Of a stretch of 64,000 bases of DNA, positions 16,588 through 26,640 are shown one piece after another. The notes under the pieces were generated by a model. That model made no database searches and was not told the origin of the DNA. It saw only the letters and a program-made list of their open reading frames with translations. Numbering within the stretch: position 1 is the first letter of the stretch; each line of letters starts with the position of its first letter. Source of the DNA: Leptospira langatensis (lineage in GTDB: Bacteria; Spirochaetota; Leptospiria; Leptospirales; Leptospiraceae); NCBI RefSeq assembly GCF_004770615.1, contig NZ_RQER01000005.1, positions 226,538 through 290,537 of the forward strand, in the 5' to 3' direction. The translations under genes and the position numbers were made by a program.

Positions 16588-17808
16588 TCAGGAAACGACT
16601 TTCACCTTTCTGGAAAGATAAAGAGCAAGAAGATTAAAGCCAACCGCCAGATATCCTACAATATCAAATCTTTCGAAAGTTCCGTCAGGCAACTGAACGA
16701 GTACGGCCCCGGCTAACAAAGCCCCCAGCCCTGTTGCAACGCTCTGCAAACTGGAATTTACGGACATAAAACTTCCGCGGATCTCCGGCTTGATAGAAGA
16801 AGTCATCAATGCCATCGCAGGGATCACCCGACCGGAAACTAAGATCATAAAGAAGGTAGTCACAACCAAGGCCAAAGGAACCGGAAAACCCTTAGGAAGA
16901 TGGGTGATCGAAAGAATTGGCAAAATAGCCAGAAGCACCAGGAACATAAAGATCCTGTGTTTTCCGAATCTGTCGGATAAATAGCCAACCAGCCAAGACG
17001 AAGCGAACGTACAAATCCCTCCGATCTCATAAATGCTGCTCACGTCATGTTTGGAGAAGCCCATATTCCTCTCCATGTACACCGCTATCGAAGTTACGAC
17101 AGTAAATCCCCCCAAGATCACAGCCATGAAGAAGACCAAGGCCCTGATATGATCCATATCAGCGAGGACCTTCCCTAATTGGCTGAAGTCTGCAAGAGGG
17201 GTCTTTTCCATTTTAGAGGGAATGCTAGGCAGATACAGTAAAGCGAAGACCAGAATAGGAATTCCGACTGCAACAATGAATCCAAAAGTGTAATTCCAAC
17301 CAAAATGGATCGCGATCCGGATACCGGAAGGAACTCCTAGCACAGAAGCGGCAGAAAAGGCACCCATAACGCCACCCATCGCCTTCCCTCTCTTCTCAAC
17401 CGGGAACACATCTCCGATGATAGAAAGGATCACTCCGCTTACCATTCCCCCGAAAATACCGGCAACGACACGAGCGAACAAAAGAAAGGTATAGGTTTGA
17501 GCAATCGCGCAAAGAGCTGTTCCTACCAAGAAACCGGTATATAAGAAGATGGCGGCGGACTTACGATTAAAACGATCGATGAAGTTCGCTCCAAGTAATG
17601 CTGCGACAGCGGCGGCAAATGAATAGGATGACAAAATGAACGAAAACATCGTGGTATCGATTTGAAACTGCTTCAAGAAGTAATCTTGCAGTGGGAACAT
17701 GATCATGAAGTCCATGATGTTGGTGAATTGTATGCTTGCTAAGAGAAAGATTAAGAATATTTCGTGATGTACTATTTTGGGGCGAGTTGCTGTTGCTACC
17801 AATTCCAT
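16588..17808 (-). CDS. MFS transporter
   Basis: 406 residues with about 12 membrane helices. After the first helix pair comes DRFNRKSAAIFLY, a variant of the MFS loop 2-3 motif, and a second copy DRFGKHRIF follows helix 8. The proline/glycine-rich helix 4-5 region (FGGMVSGVILSIIGDVFP) resembles the DHA1 drug-efflux branch. Substrate unknown. No neighbouring regulator; it is a single gene with its own upstream gap of about 300 bp shared with the divergent GGDEF gene. Confidence 0.88.
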   Translation of the reverse strand: MELVATATRPKIVHHEIFLIFLLASIQFTNIMDFMIMFPLQDYFLKQFQIDTTMFSFILSSYSFAAAVAALLGANFIDRFNRKSAAIFLYTGFLVGTALCAIAQTYTFLLFARVVAGIFGGMVSGVILSIIGDVFPVEKRGKAMGGVMGAFSAASVLGVPSGIRIAIHFGWNYTFGFIVAVGIPILVFALLYLPSIPSKMEKTPLADFSQLGKVLADMDHIRALVFFMAVILGGFTVVTSIAVYMERNMGFSKHDVSSIYEIGGICTFASSWLVGYLSDRFGKHRIFMFLVLLAILPILSITHLPKGFPVPLALVVTTFFMILVSGRVIPAMALMTSSIKPEIRGSFMSVNSSLQSVATGLGALLAGAVLVQLPDGTFERFDIVGYLAVGFNLLALYLSRKVKVVS

Positions 17809-18115
17809 GCTTACCAGGTTTTTTTAGGTAAGCCACAAAGGGAGACTTTTTTCATTTCTTTACATTTCAATCGAGTAAATTTATTTCCTAATCAACTCTG
17901 CTTATAAGAAAAGACCGAAGTTCAGTTTAGAACCGGGTCGTATGTCTTATATCTTTCGATCATATCCGAAGAATATTGGTTTGGCGGACGAAGGAAGGCC
18001 TATCTTTCTTTCGATTCCAAGTAAATAAATTTCTAATTTTCAAACTTTAAAGAAAGAGCTTACGAAACGTGTCTTGTATAAACAGAGATCTTCCTTCGTC
18101 TATCTGAGTATCCGC

Positions 18116-19231
18116 ATGGAACTTAGAAAATATATAACGAAAGATTTTTTATATTCGAAATCGAGCGAGATCCGCAAACTCAGATCCTTCGATAACGATA
18201 AATCCGTCCGGATCCTAAGCGTTTTCACCCTTTTGATCTCGACCATTCTATTTTCTCAAAACGTATTCTTGCCGGACGTTCAGATCGATCACGCTCTCCA
18301 ACTCATGTATGGAATGTGTTTCGGAACTTCCGCATTCTTCTCCGGATTTATGCTAGCCATCTTAGCCCTTAAGGATCTAAAGGGGAAGGCTCTTTCTCAT
18401 GTTGCCACTTTGTCTTATGTAACGGTTCTCACTTTGACCACTACATCCACCACGCTTGTGGATTTTTCTCATATCACCGACTACTCCGCGTATTGTTTCG
18501 GTCTTCTCATGCTTCCGCTTTTCATCCGAACTAGTTTCTTTGTGTATATCTTTATTGTTTTACTTAACTTCTCCTGGTTTGTTCTCGGATTCATCTTTGT
18601 TTTGGGAAATGAGTTCAGCCTATCCGTTGCAACTCCGATCATCGCTTTTTCTATCGCAAGCTTAGGCGCCGCAATCAGCGTAGAAAGCGCTCGTCTAAAA
18701 GGAAATCTATTACAACTCCAACTAGAGGAATCGAATCGGAACTTAAAGGAACTTTCCCATAAAGACGCTCTTACAGGCTTATTCAATCGAAGACATTTAA
18801 TGGAATCCTTGCATACGCTTCTCTCTGCCTCCAAAAGATACGATTTCCCTCTATCTGTTCTTATTCTAGATTTGGATCATTTCAAAAGGGCGAACGATTC
18901 CTTAGGCCACCAAGTAGGAGATAAGCTACTCGCAAACATAGGAAGACTCTTAGCCAGCTTAGTTCGTGATTGCGATGTTGCGGCTCGCTATGGAGGAGAA
19001 GAATTTTGCGTAGTCCTCTCCAACACGAATCGAGAAGGGGCCAGATTTGTTGCGGAAAGGATACGCTCTAGAATAGAAAATGAAAGCTTCGATGATATTC
19101 CATGGACGGTCACTGCAAGCATCGGTGTTGCGACTCGGGAGAAGGATGAGAGCGCAGAAGATTTCTTAAAAGCCGCAGACTTAAAATTGTACGAATCAAA
19201 GGCCAGCGGAAGAAACAGGGTTTCCGCTTAA
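18116..19231 (+). CDS. Membrane diguanylate cyclase (GGDEF)
   Basis: About 371 residues from the ATG at 18116; an upstream in-frame TTG at 18074 would add 14. Five to six membrane helices (about 35-190) lead by a short coiled coil into a GGDEF domain. The active site is RYGGEEF (GGEEF 293-297), and an inhibitory-site RDCD (RxxD) precedes it by five residues, so it should make cyclic di-GMP with product inhibition. The 3' end overlaps the convergent transporter gene by 36 bp. Confidence 0.9.
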   Translation: MELRKYITKDFLYSKSSEIRKLRSFDNDKSVRILSVFTLLISTILFSQNVFLPDVQIDHALQLMYGMCFGTSAFFSGFMLAILALKDLKGKALSHVATLSYVTVLTLTTTSTTLVDFSHITDYSAYCFGLLMLPLFIRTSFFVYIFIVLLNFSWFVLGFIFVLGNEFSLSVATPIIAFSIASLGAAISVESARLKGNLLQLQLEESNRNLKELSHKDALTGLFNRRHLMESLHTLLSASKRYDFPLSVLILDLDHFKRANDSLGHQVGDKLLANIGRLLASLVRDCDVAARYGGEEFCVVLSNTNREGARFVAERIRSRIENESFDDIPWTVTASIGVATREKDESAEDFLKAADLKLYESKASGRNRVSA

Positions 19232-20713
19232 CCCTTCTTCCAAATAAGAAAAGAAGAAGAATCTTCCCAAATATTGTCCCAAAAAACTAACTCCTAACGC
19301 TGGTATGGTAGCAGGAAGCCATTCCGGTCCGAAGGATCTCATCAACAACCAAACAATCATTCCTGAGAACATCGCATACACGGCACCGCTCGCATTCGCC
19401 TTCTTCCAAAACAAGGCGGCCACCAACGGTACAAAAAGGGAAACAAGACTAATAGAAGAAGAATCTGCAACTAGCTGATAAATATTCGTTTCGCTCAACG
19501 CCATTCCGGTGGAAACGATCGTTACCGTTAGCACGGAGATCCTCATCACTCTCAAAAGTAATTTTTCAGAAGGATCCTTTAGGGTAGGACGAATTAGATT
19601 CTCCCCTAAAACGGACGCAGGAGCCAGGATAGCCCCCGAAGCGGTGCTTAAGATCGCGGATAACAATGCGCCGAAGAACAGGATCTGAATTAGTAAAGTA
19701 GAATGTACCAATACTACGTTCGGTAGGATCATTTGATTGTCTCCGGCTGCAATCTCGGGATAGACCCTTCTCGCAAAATAACCCGCAAGTAGAGGCAGAA
19801 AAGCTACTGTGAGATACATCCCTCCCCCTAGAAAAGAAGAATACACGGCAACCTTTTCCGATTTAGAAGACATGACTCTCTGAAAAATATCCTGTTGGGG
19901 AATAGATCCTAATCCGATCGTCATCCATGCGGCAATATAGGCCAGAATAGCCTCCGTTTTCATAGGAGGAAAGAAAGAGAAGAATCCGGGCTTCGCAGTC
20001 GCGATCACCGTTTGAAATCCCCCCGCCTTTTCTTGCAAGTCCCATACAAGCACAGCCAAACCGATCACGATCAAAATGGTCTGCATGAAATCGGTAATGG
20101 AAATCGCCCACATTCCACCTATATAAGTATATATTAATACTACGATGGACGCGAGAAGGATACCTACATAGATATCGAAACCAAAGAGAGTTTGGATCAC
20201 GATCCCCATTGCAACCAGCTGAGCAGCGATCCATCCGAAATAAGAGGGGATCATAAAGAGTGCGGAGAGGAATTCCACTTTACGGCCGAATCTGTTCTTA
20301 TATAAATCCCCGAAGGTAAGTATATTCATTCGATACAAGGGCCTTGCGAAGAAGATCCCGACCAAGAACAAACAGAGCGCGGCACCGAAAGGATCTTCGA
20401 TCACTGCGAGTATTCCCCCGTCCACAAACTTGGAAGAAGCGCCCATTAAGGTTTCCGAACCGAACCAAGTGGCAAATAATGCGGAAGATGCTAGGAGTAA
20501 AGGGAGTCTCCTTCCCGCCAAGACGTAATCTTGCGAGCTTTTAACGAACCTAGAAGCTATCGCCCCGATCAGAATAGTAAGACATATATATAAGATTACG
20601 AATAAACCTAGCAAATCCAAATCCGATCCGAAAATTTCCGAATATGCGATCCTGAAAGTGGAAGAAAGGAATGCAAGCTTTATTAAAATTTGGCTCTTAT
20701 GAGCTTTCAACAT
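19196..20713 (-). CDS. Sodium:solute symporter family protein
   Basis: Up to 505 residues with about 13 membrane helices. [31 protein letters not shown] matches the helix-1/2 signature of the SSS (PutP-like) family. The substrate cannot be told from sequence. The start is uncertain: the ATG at 20713 would overlap the divergent crotonase gene by 15 bp, and TTG codons about 30 residues later, just before the first helix, are plausible. The 3' end runs 36 bp into the convergent GGDEF gene. Confidence 0.88.
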   Translation of the reverse strand: MLKAHKSQILIKLAFLSSTFRIAYSEIFGSDLDLLGLFVILYICLTILIGAIASRFVKSSQDYVLAGRRLPLLLASSALFATWFGSETLMGASSKFVDGGILAVIEDPFGAALCLFLVGIFFARPLYRMNILTFGDLYKNRFGRKVEFLSALFMIPSYFGWIAAQLVAMGIVIQTLFGFDIYVGILLASIVVLIYTYIGGMWAISITDFMQTILIVIGLAVLVWDLQEKAGGFQTVIATAKPGFFSFFPPMKTEAILAYIAAWMTIGLGSIPQQDIFQRVMSSKSEKVAVYSSFLGGGMYLTVAFLPLLAGYFARRVYPEIAAGDNQMILPNVVLVHSTLLIQILFFGALLSAILSTASGAILAPASVLGENLIRPTLKDPSEKLLLRVMRISVLTVTIVSTGMALSETNIYQLVADSSSISLVSLFVPLVAALFWKKANASGAVYAMFSGMIVWLLMRSFGPEWLPATIPALGVSFLGQYLGRFFFFSYLEEGLSGNPVSSAGL

Positions 20714-21454
20714 CTTCTCTTGGACAATAAAAACGGCTTGCTCGTCGTAACCTTGAACCGGCCTGAAATGAACAACGCTTTGAATATCAAGATCAGGGAC
20801 GAACTCGAATCGATCTTTTCCGATTCTAAGAATGATCCTTCTGTAAAAGGGATCTTACTCACTGCGAACGGTAAGAACTTCTGTAGCGGTTATGATCTGC
20901 AGGAAGTGATAGATACCAAATTAGATTCCTTTCGTCATCGTATTTTAGAATATCATTATGAACTATATTCTTATCCCAAGCCTGTGATCAGTGTCTTGAA
21001 AGGTTTTTGTTCCGCGGGCGGTTTCGATCTCGCTCTCTGTGGGGATTATATCATTGCGGAGAAGAAGACATTTCTGTTCAGACCGGAAATCCGTTTCGGC
21101 GGCCCTCCCCTACTTACTACTCTCGCTAGAAAAATAGGGCCTACAAAAGCGCTTTCTCTTACCTTATTAGGAGACCCGATACGAGTGCAAGACGCAGTCT
21201 CCTTAGGGATTATCGACGAATTATATACTGGCGAAGATATAGTGCAGCACGGGCTGAAGGTCCTAGAGAAAATGACTCGCTGGAATACGGATCTGATCCG
21301 AGCCGAGAAAGAGATCTCTAATAATTTCTTTCTAGGAAATCTTTATGAAAATCTAAAAAAAGAATTCGATATATTTGCAAAATTCCTGGAAAATCCGAAT
21401 TTCCTTTCTATTATTTCGGAATATTCGAAATCCATAAACCAAAAGTCGGAATAA
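20699..21454 (+). CDS. Enoyl-CoA hydratase/isomerase family protein (crotonase)
   Basis: About 251 residues from the ATG at 20699. The crotonase oxyanion motifs are visible: [14 protein letters not shown] (about 58-71) and [17 protein letters not shown] (about 103-119). The usual hydratase glutamate pair is only partly kept, so isomerase or hydrolase activity is possible. It is a lone gene convergent with the dehalogenase. Confidence 0.88.
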   Translation: MSFQHLLLDNKNGLLVVTLNRPEMNNALNIKIRDELESIFSDSKNDPSVKGILLTANGKNFCSGYDLQEVIDTKLDSFRHRILEYHYELYSYPKPVISVLKGFCSAGGFDLALCGDYIIAEKKTFLFRPEIRFGGPPLLTTLARKIGPTKALSLTLLGDPIRVQDAVSLGIIDELYTGEDIVQHGLKVLEKMTRWNTDLIRAEKEISNNFFLGNLYENLKKEFDIFAKFLENPNFLSIISEYSKSINQKSE

Positions 21455-21480
21455 AAATAGGATCCGATACTGTTCCTACT

Positions 21481-22383
21481 TCAAGGAGGATTGCTCTGGA
21501 TGAATTGAGACAACAGATCCGCTAAAAGCTCTCCCTTCTCTTCTTGTAAGAAATGACCTGCACCTTCGATAATCGTGTGCTTTTGTCCTTTCGCTCCTGG
21601 GATCACTCTTCTAAAGAAAATATCTCCTCCCTTTGTGATTGGATCAGAGTCACTAAACATTGTGATAAAAGGTTTCTTCCAATTCTTATAGAAGAGCCAA
21701 GCCTGCCTGTTCCTCTCCGATTCTGGATTGTCAGGAGAGATAGGGACCAAAGTTGGGAATTTACGAGCAGCGACCTTGTATGACTCATCCGGAAAAGGAG
21801 AATCATATGCTTTCATCACTTCTGCACTCAACTTTGTTACACATCCATTCTGGATGATCTTTCCGATCGGAAGCTTACTTACCTCTTGAGAGAACTTTAG
21901 CCATTTGAAAAAATCTTCCTTAGGAGGAACATCCCCCGTAGGCAAGAAGGTATTAGAAGCGCAAACTCTGCTGAAGCGATCATCCAGATCCGCAACTGCT
22001 CTAAGGCCGAGCAGACCTCCCCAGTCTTGACAGAACAAAGTAATATGCTTTAGATCTAGAGAGATTATGAACTGCTTCAGCCAGTTGATATGATTCTCAT
22101 ATGTAAGGATATTCGCATCCGTGGGTTTATCAGATTTTCCGAAACCGATCAGATCCGGAGCAACAACCCTATAACCTTTCTTTGCGAGTGGAGGGATCAT
22201 CTTTCTATATAAGTAAGACCAACTCGGCTCTCCATGCAAAAGGAGCACGATCTCCTTGGCATCTTTGCTACCTTCGTCCACGTAATGCATTTTGAATTCT
22301 CCTACGCGCACGTAATTCGGAGAAAAAGGATAATCTGGCAGGTTCGCGAAAGATTCTGAGGGAGTTTCTAAATAAGTTTGCAT
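21481..22383 (-). CDS. Haloalkane dehalogenase-like alpha/beta hydrolase
   Basis: 300 residues. HGEPSWSYLYR (50-60) carries the halide- and oxyanion-shaping residues; the nucleophile is D120 in CQDWGG, with the adjacent W121 typical of halide binding; the acid is in FSDSDPIT (about 244-251), and the histidine is H277 in GAGHFLQEE. This matches subfamily I haloalkane dehalogenases. It may hydrolyse halogenated alkanes or a related ester; context gives no pathway. No signal peptide. Confidence 0.88.
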   Translation of the reverse strand: MQTYLETPSESFANLPDYPFSPNYVRVGEFKMHYVDEGSKDAKEIVLLLHGEPSWSYLYRKMIPPLAKKGYRVVAPDLIGFGKSDKPTDANILTYENHINWLKQFIISLDLKHITLFCQDWGGLLGLRAVADLDDRFSRVCASNTFLPTGDVPPKEDFFKWLKFSQEVSKLPIGKIIQNGCVTKLSAEVMKAYDSPFPDESYKVAARKFPTLVPISPDNPESERNRQAWLFYKNWKKPFITMFSDSDPITKGGDIFFRRVIPGAKGQKHTIIEGAGHFLQEEKGELLADLLSQFIQSNPP

Positions 22384-22504
22384 ATCAAATCAACCTAACT
22401 CGTAAATTAAGATCGTTCCGGATTTAAAGAGCAATATCTTGCCTTCTTTTCAATCCTTGTCAAACTTCTTCGGAAGGTTATATGATAGAAAGATGGTAAA
22501 TAGC

Positions 22505-23185
22505 TTAGTCTTCTACGAATAACTCGTCGCAGAATTGAGAATCCTTTACGATCCTACTTTCCAGAAGGTTGAACGCGACCCTTCTAAAATAAGGTCGGAT
22601 CAATTTTTCATAATATTTCTTGGATCTTTGGTATGCATACGGATCTACGAAGTAGATCTCTTTCTTCATTCTATCGTAATCGTTCTTTGTTGGAACGGTG
22701 AAATACAGATAATTCACTTGCCTGTACAGTTTTTCAAAGACCTTAGGAAGGTGCTTATCTTCTATATATTGTACTACTGAATTACAAATTCCAAGATCGA
22801 AGGGAGGAAAATGAAAATGCTTCATCTCCAAGTCTTGTATAGTGGAATGCAGAAATGAAAGATTGTATCCTCGGATCCATTTTTGCTTCGCGATGGAATC
22901 TATCATCTCTTCGGAAGGATCCACCGCAAAGATGCGATTTGGTTGAAATACTTTTACGAATTCTTTTAATAGCAGCCCTTTCCCGAATCCGAAGTCCGCG
23001 ATGCTCCTGGGTTGAAGTTGCATCAGATCAAAAAGAGACTTTATATATTTTGCATGTTCTTTGGCATTAAAGGATGCATCCACATCCTTCCCGCTGCCAT
23101 AGATCTCATCCCAATAAGAAACCTCGAAAGGAAGCCCATTCGCTCCGTAGGCAATATAATCCGAGTCTTCTTGCTTTTTCCTCAT
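22505..23185 (-). CDS. Class I SAM-dependent methyltransferase
   Basis: 226 residues. Motif I is IADFGFGKGLLLKEF (about 63-77), followed by AVDPSEEMID (motif II). It is translationally coupled (ATGA overlap) to the membrane protein upstream, suggesting a joint role, perhaps modification of a lipid or glycan. Substrate unknown. Confidence 0.8.
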   Translation of the reverse strand: MRKKQEDSDYIAYGANGLPFEVSYWDEIYGSGKDVDASFNAKEHAKYIKSLFDLMQLQPRSIADFGFGKGLLLKEFVKVFQPNRIFAVDPSEEMIDSIAKQKWIRGYNLSFLHSTIQDLEMKHFHFPPFDLGICNSVVQYIEDKHLPKVFEKLYRQVNYLYFTVPTKNDYDRMKKEIYFVDPYAYQRSKKYYEKLIRPYFRRVAFNLLESRIVKDSQFCDELFVED

Positions 23186-24513
23186 GCCTCAGGGGCCCTA
23201 GAAGGTATCAGTAAGGAGACCAAGAAGGCCTTGAGTCCGTCATATCCTTTCTGGTCTTGGATAGAAGTCTTGGCTTCTAGAGCACGGGTCTTCAGGGTCT
23301 TTAGGTCCGGATCCGTTTGGATCCTCTTCCATAATTGTTCGCTCACTAAGATCCGCTCGGAAGACAAGAATAAGAATGGAGTATTCTTTGTTTTCACTTC
23401 TCTCTGCAGTAGCTTACGATCCACCGCCCAGATCTCCGAGAGCAAAATATAATCCTTGTCCCGCATCTCTTGCGAAGAATTAAAGGAGGTCTTCTGTTTG
23501 GTCGTGAAGTAAAGATAAGATGCGATCTCAGGAGAAACATAGATCCTCTCATCCGGATTGATGACCAATCTTCCCCGCAGGGAAGCGATATCCTTGGCGA
23601 GAGAGTTCAATTTCGCCTTATCCAATCCTACTAAAGGACGGATCGTAAAATAACCGGAAGTCGCGATCAAAAAGAAGATCGCAATGGACGCAGGAAGAGA
23701 GTTCAACTCCTTCTCCGAGCGAAGCAAGAAAACCCCCAAGAATACGATCAGCACGATGGAGCCAAATCCAAGTAAGTAGGCCAAAATCGTTCTCCCCATG
23801 AAAGAGAAGGAATGATGTCCGTAAAAATCAAGATTTCCTAATATGATCACGAGCAGCACGAATGCGGAGAGATACCCGAATAGGAATAATTTCGGCAGAT
23901 TCCTTCTCTTGAAGAAGACGGATTGCTGTTTCTTCTTCTCCCGGATCCCTACAGTGCCTGCCTTGATCACGAAAATGGTAAAGCCAACCAAAAAGAAAGT
24001 AAAGTGAGAGAAAAGACCTAACAAAGTGCAAGAGACTAAAACTAGAAGATCTAAGACCGTTTCCATCCTAAAGGAAAGGAATAAGAGAAGAAGGAAGGTC
24101 AAACTCACCAATTCGCCTAACATATGCAGCGGAACCGCATACGCAAGAGGATTGATCGCAGCAATATAACAGAGAAGATAATGATTTAACTTCCATGTTT
24201 CCTTCTCCATTAGATAAGCACAGAGATGAATGGCTAGACTTAAAAAGAATGCGCCAAAGGTAACGTACGCGGTAATATAATTTAAACCCAAAACGGATTT
24301 CCAAGCGTACAAAAGCAAATAGGACAAGGGCTCTTGCAAGGAGAAGAAGTTCCCATCCTCGGAAAGAGAGCGAAGTTCCGCTAAAACTCGAAAACTTTCT
24401 CCGTTGGAAGGGTCCCCATGCCAGGAGTAAAAGAGAGTCAATAATCCGGTTAGAAACAGCACCGAGAGTAAAATGAGCGCGGGGTTTGCTTTTCTGTTTC
24501 TTTCCAAGTCCAT
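23182..24513 (-). CDS. Multi-TM membrane protein
   Basis: 443 residues with about 9 hydrophobic helices up to residue 290 and a soluble C-terminal domain (about 290-443). The first external loop has acidic residues after helix 1 (WHGDPSNGES), loosely resembling GT-C glycosyltransferases or their relatives, but a clear catalytic motif is lacking. It shares an ATGA overlap with the methyltransferase downstream. Not recognised; membrane location is certain, function is not. Confidence 0.7.
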   Translation of the reverse strand: MDLERNRKANPALILLSVLFLTGLLTLFYSWHGDPSNGESFRVLAELRSLSEDGNFFSLQEPLSYLLLYAWKSVLGLNYITAYVTFGAFFLSLAIHLCAYLMEKETWKLNHYLLCYIAAINPLAYAVPLHMLGELVSLTFLLLLFLSFRMETVLDLLVLVSCTLLGLFSHFTFFLVGFTIFVIKAGTVGIREKKKQQSVFFKRRNLPKLFLFGYLSAFVLLVIILGNLDFYGHHSFSFMGRTILAYLLGFGSIVLIVFLGVFLLRSEKELNSLPASIAIFFLIATSGYFTIRPLVGLDKAKLNSLAKDIASLRGRLVINPDERIYVSPEIASYLYFTTKQKTSFNSSQEMRDKDYILLSEIWAVDRKLLQREVKTKNTPFLFLSSERILVSEQLWKRIQTDPDLKTLKTRALEAKTSIQDQKGYDGLKAFLVSLLIPSRAPEA

Positions 24514-24624
24514 TGCGGCGGGATTTTCTCTCCTTCGGATTTCGGAAGCAACGTTAAAAATTTAGGTGAAATTATACCAACACATTTTGAACTAAACTAA
24601 GAGTCATATTCCGAGGACAAGAAG

Positions 24625-26637
24625 ATGGATAAAAAAGACCATATCCTGTATGATAAGTCTGGAAACCCGAGCAAAGAACCCGCTTGGATCTTCAGAACCT
24701 ACGCAGGTCACACCAACGCCAAGGAGTCCAACGAACTCTTTCGTAAAAACCTGGCAAAAGGCCAAACAGGCTTATCCATCGCTTTCGACCTACCTACTCA
24801 GTGCGGATACAGCTCCGACCACGCGATCGCAAGACCGGAGATCGGAAAAGTAGGAGTTCCTATCAATACTCTCGAAGACTTCCGGATCCTATTTGACCAG
24901 ATCCCGATCGAGGAGATGAACACCTCGATGACCATCAATGGCACTTCTATGTGGCTTCTTTCCCTGTATGTGGCCTTGGCCGAAGAAAGAGGAGAAGACG
25001 TCTCCAAGCTGCAGGGCACGACCCAAAACGACATAATCAAAGAATACTTGGCGAGAGGGACCTATATCTTCCCGCCGGAACATTCTATCCGGATCATCGT
25101 GGACATGTACGAATACTGTCTGAAGAGAATTCCAAAGTGGAACCCATCCAATATTTGCTCGTACCACTTGCAAGAAGCAGGAGCGACTCCTGTGCAGGAG
25201 CTTGCTTTCGCGCTAGCAACCGGGATGGCCATTCTAGACGCAGTTAAAGACAGGAATTGCTTCACTCACGACGAATTCGAGCAGTGTGTTGGTAGGATCT
25301 CCTTCTTCGTAAACGCAGGAATTCGTTTCATCGAGGAAATGTGCAAGATGCGTGCCTTCTCCGATATGTGGGAAGAGATCACAAAAGGAATTTATGAGGT
25401 CAAAAGCGAGAAGTACCGACGTTTCCGTTACGGCGTGCAAGTAAACTCTCTTGGTTTGACCGAAGAGCAACCGGAGAACAACGCTTGGAGGATCCTGATC
25501 GAGGCTCTGGGCGTTACTCTGAGCCGGGACGCAAGATGCCGTGCCCTCCAACTTCCTGCTTGGAACGAGGCACTTTCCCTTCCTCGCCCTTGGGACCAAC
25601 AGTGGTCTCTCCGTTTGCAGCAAGTTCTCGCGTATGAAACCGATCTTCTAGAATATCCGGACCTTTTCGAAGGCTCCAAAGTAGTAGAGAGCAAAGTCAG
25701 AGATCTGATCGACAATGCGAACAAAGAGATCGCAAAGATCAAGGAAATGGGCGGAGCGATCAAGGCGATCGAGAACGGATACATGAAGGCTCAGCTTGTG
25801 AAATCCCAAGCGGAGAGATTGGCTAAGATCAATAACGACGAACTCATTATCGTGGGCAAGAATAAGTGGAAGGAAGGAATTCCCTCTCCTCTTACAAACG
25901 ATCCTGACGGTGGTATCTTTAAAGTAGATCCTAAATCTGCAGAACAAACTTTGAAAGTTCTCGCGGACGTTAAAGCAAAGAGAGATTCTAAGAAAGTAGA
26001 AGAGACGCTCGCTCGTTTGGAAGACGATGCTCGAAACGGAAAGAACTTAATGTTTGCTTCCGTAGAATGCGCTAAAGCCCTTGTGACTACCGGAGAATGG
26101 TCGGACACTCTGCGCAAAGTATTCGGAGAATATCGTCCTTCTACAGGTGTGGAAGGTCAAAAACTGAATCTGGAATCGGAAAAGGTAGTCGGCGTCCGCG
26201 CCAAAGTGGAGAAGTTCCTAAAAAGCACAGGTGCCAGACCTAAGATCGTAGTCGGTAAACCTGGGTTAGACGGCCATTCTAACGGAGCAGAGATGATCGC
26301 AGTTTCCGCAAAGCATGCCGGATTCGACGTGATCTATTCCGGAATTCGCTTAACCCCAGAAGAGATCGTTCAATCAGCGGTAGAAGAGAACGCAAACGTG
26401 ATCGGAGTTTCCATCCTTTCCGGCTCTCATGTAGAACTCGCAGAGCAGATCTTCGCAGAACTGAAACATTATAAGGCGGATATTCCGGTGGTTTTCGGAG
26501 GAATTATTCCTCAACCTGACTTCGATAAGCTTCACAAGATAGGCGTGAAGGCGATCTTTACTCCTAAAGATTACGATTTGATGGATGTGATGGATCGGAT
26601 CATCGATATCGTTTCCCAGGTTCCAGCCTCAGTCTAA
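24625..26637 (+). CDS. meaA: B12-dependent acyl-CoA mutase, MeaA/ethylmalonyl-CoA mutase type
   Basis: 670 residues. The N-terminal barrel has WIFRTYAGHTNAKESNELFR and GLSIAFDLPTQCGYSSDH; HLQEAGATPVQELAFALATG (181-200) is typical of the MeaA branch rather than classic methylmalonyl-CoA mutase. The C-terminal B12 domain (about 535-665) has KPGLDGHSNG with D549/H551 as cobalt-ligand motif. The branch rearranges ethylmalonyl-CoA to methylsuccinyl-CoA in Methylobacterium. The MeaB GTPase follows 3 bp later. Crotonyl-CoA carboxylase and other pathway partners are not in the window, so the exact substrate remains inference. Confidence 0.9.
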   Translation: MDKKDHILYDKSGNPSKEPAWIFRTYAGHTNAKESNELFRKNLAKGQTGLSIAFDLPTQCGYSSDHAIARPEIGKVGVPINTLEDFRILFDQIPIEEMNTSMTINGTSMWLLSLYVALAEERGEDVSKLQGTTQNDIIKEYLARGTYIFPPEHSIRIIVDMYEYCLKRIPKWNPSNICSYHLQEAGATPVQELAFALATGMAILDAVKDRNCFTHDEFEQCVGRISFFVNAGIRFIEEMCKMRAFSDMWEEITKGIYEVKSEKYRRFRYGVQVNSLGLTEEQPENNAWRILIEALGVTLSRDARCRALQLPAWNEALSLPRPWDQQWSLRLQQVLAYETDLLEYPDLFEGSKVVESKVRDLIDNANKEIAKIKEMGGAIKAIENGYMKAQLVKSQAERLAKINNDELIIVGKNKWKEGIPSPLTNDPDGGIFKVDPKSAEQTLKVLADVKAKRDSKKVEETLARLEDDARNGKNLMFASVECAKALVTTGEWSDTLRKVFGEYRPSTGVEGQKLNLESEKVVGVRAKVEKFLKSTGARPKIVVGKPGLDGHSNGAEMIAVSAKHAGFDVIYSGIRLTPEEIVQSAVEENANVIGVSILSGSHVELAEQIFAELKHYKADIPVVFGGIIPQPDFDKLHKIGVKAIFTPKDYDLMDVMDRIIDIVSQVPASV

Positions 26638-26640
26638 GGC

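Noticed and set aside
24514..24624. Possible cobalamin riboswitch before the B12-dependent mutase
   Set aside because: The gap is only about 110 bp and I find no B12-box-like sequence; the same holds for the region before the metH operon.
25234..25623. Long open frames antisense to meaA (also 25428-25784 and 25791-26117)
   Set aside because: They mirror the codon bias of the GC-richer meaA gene on the other strand and lack ribosome-binding sites and recognisable domains.
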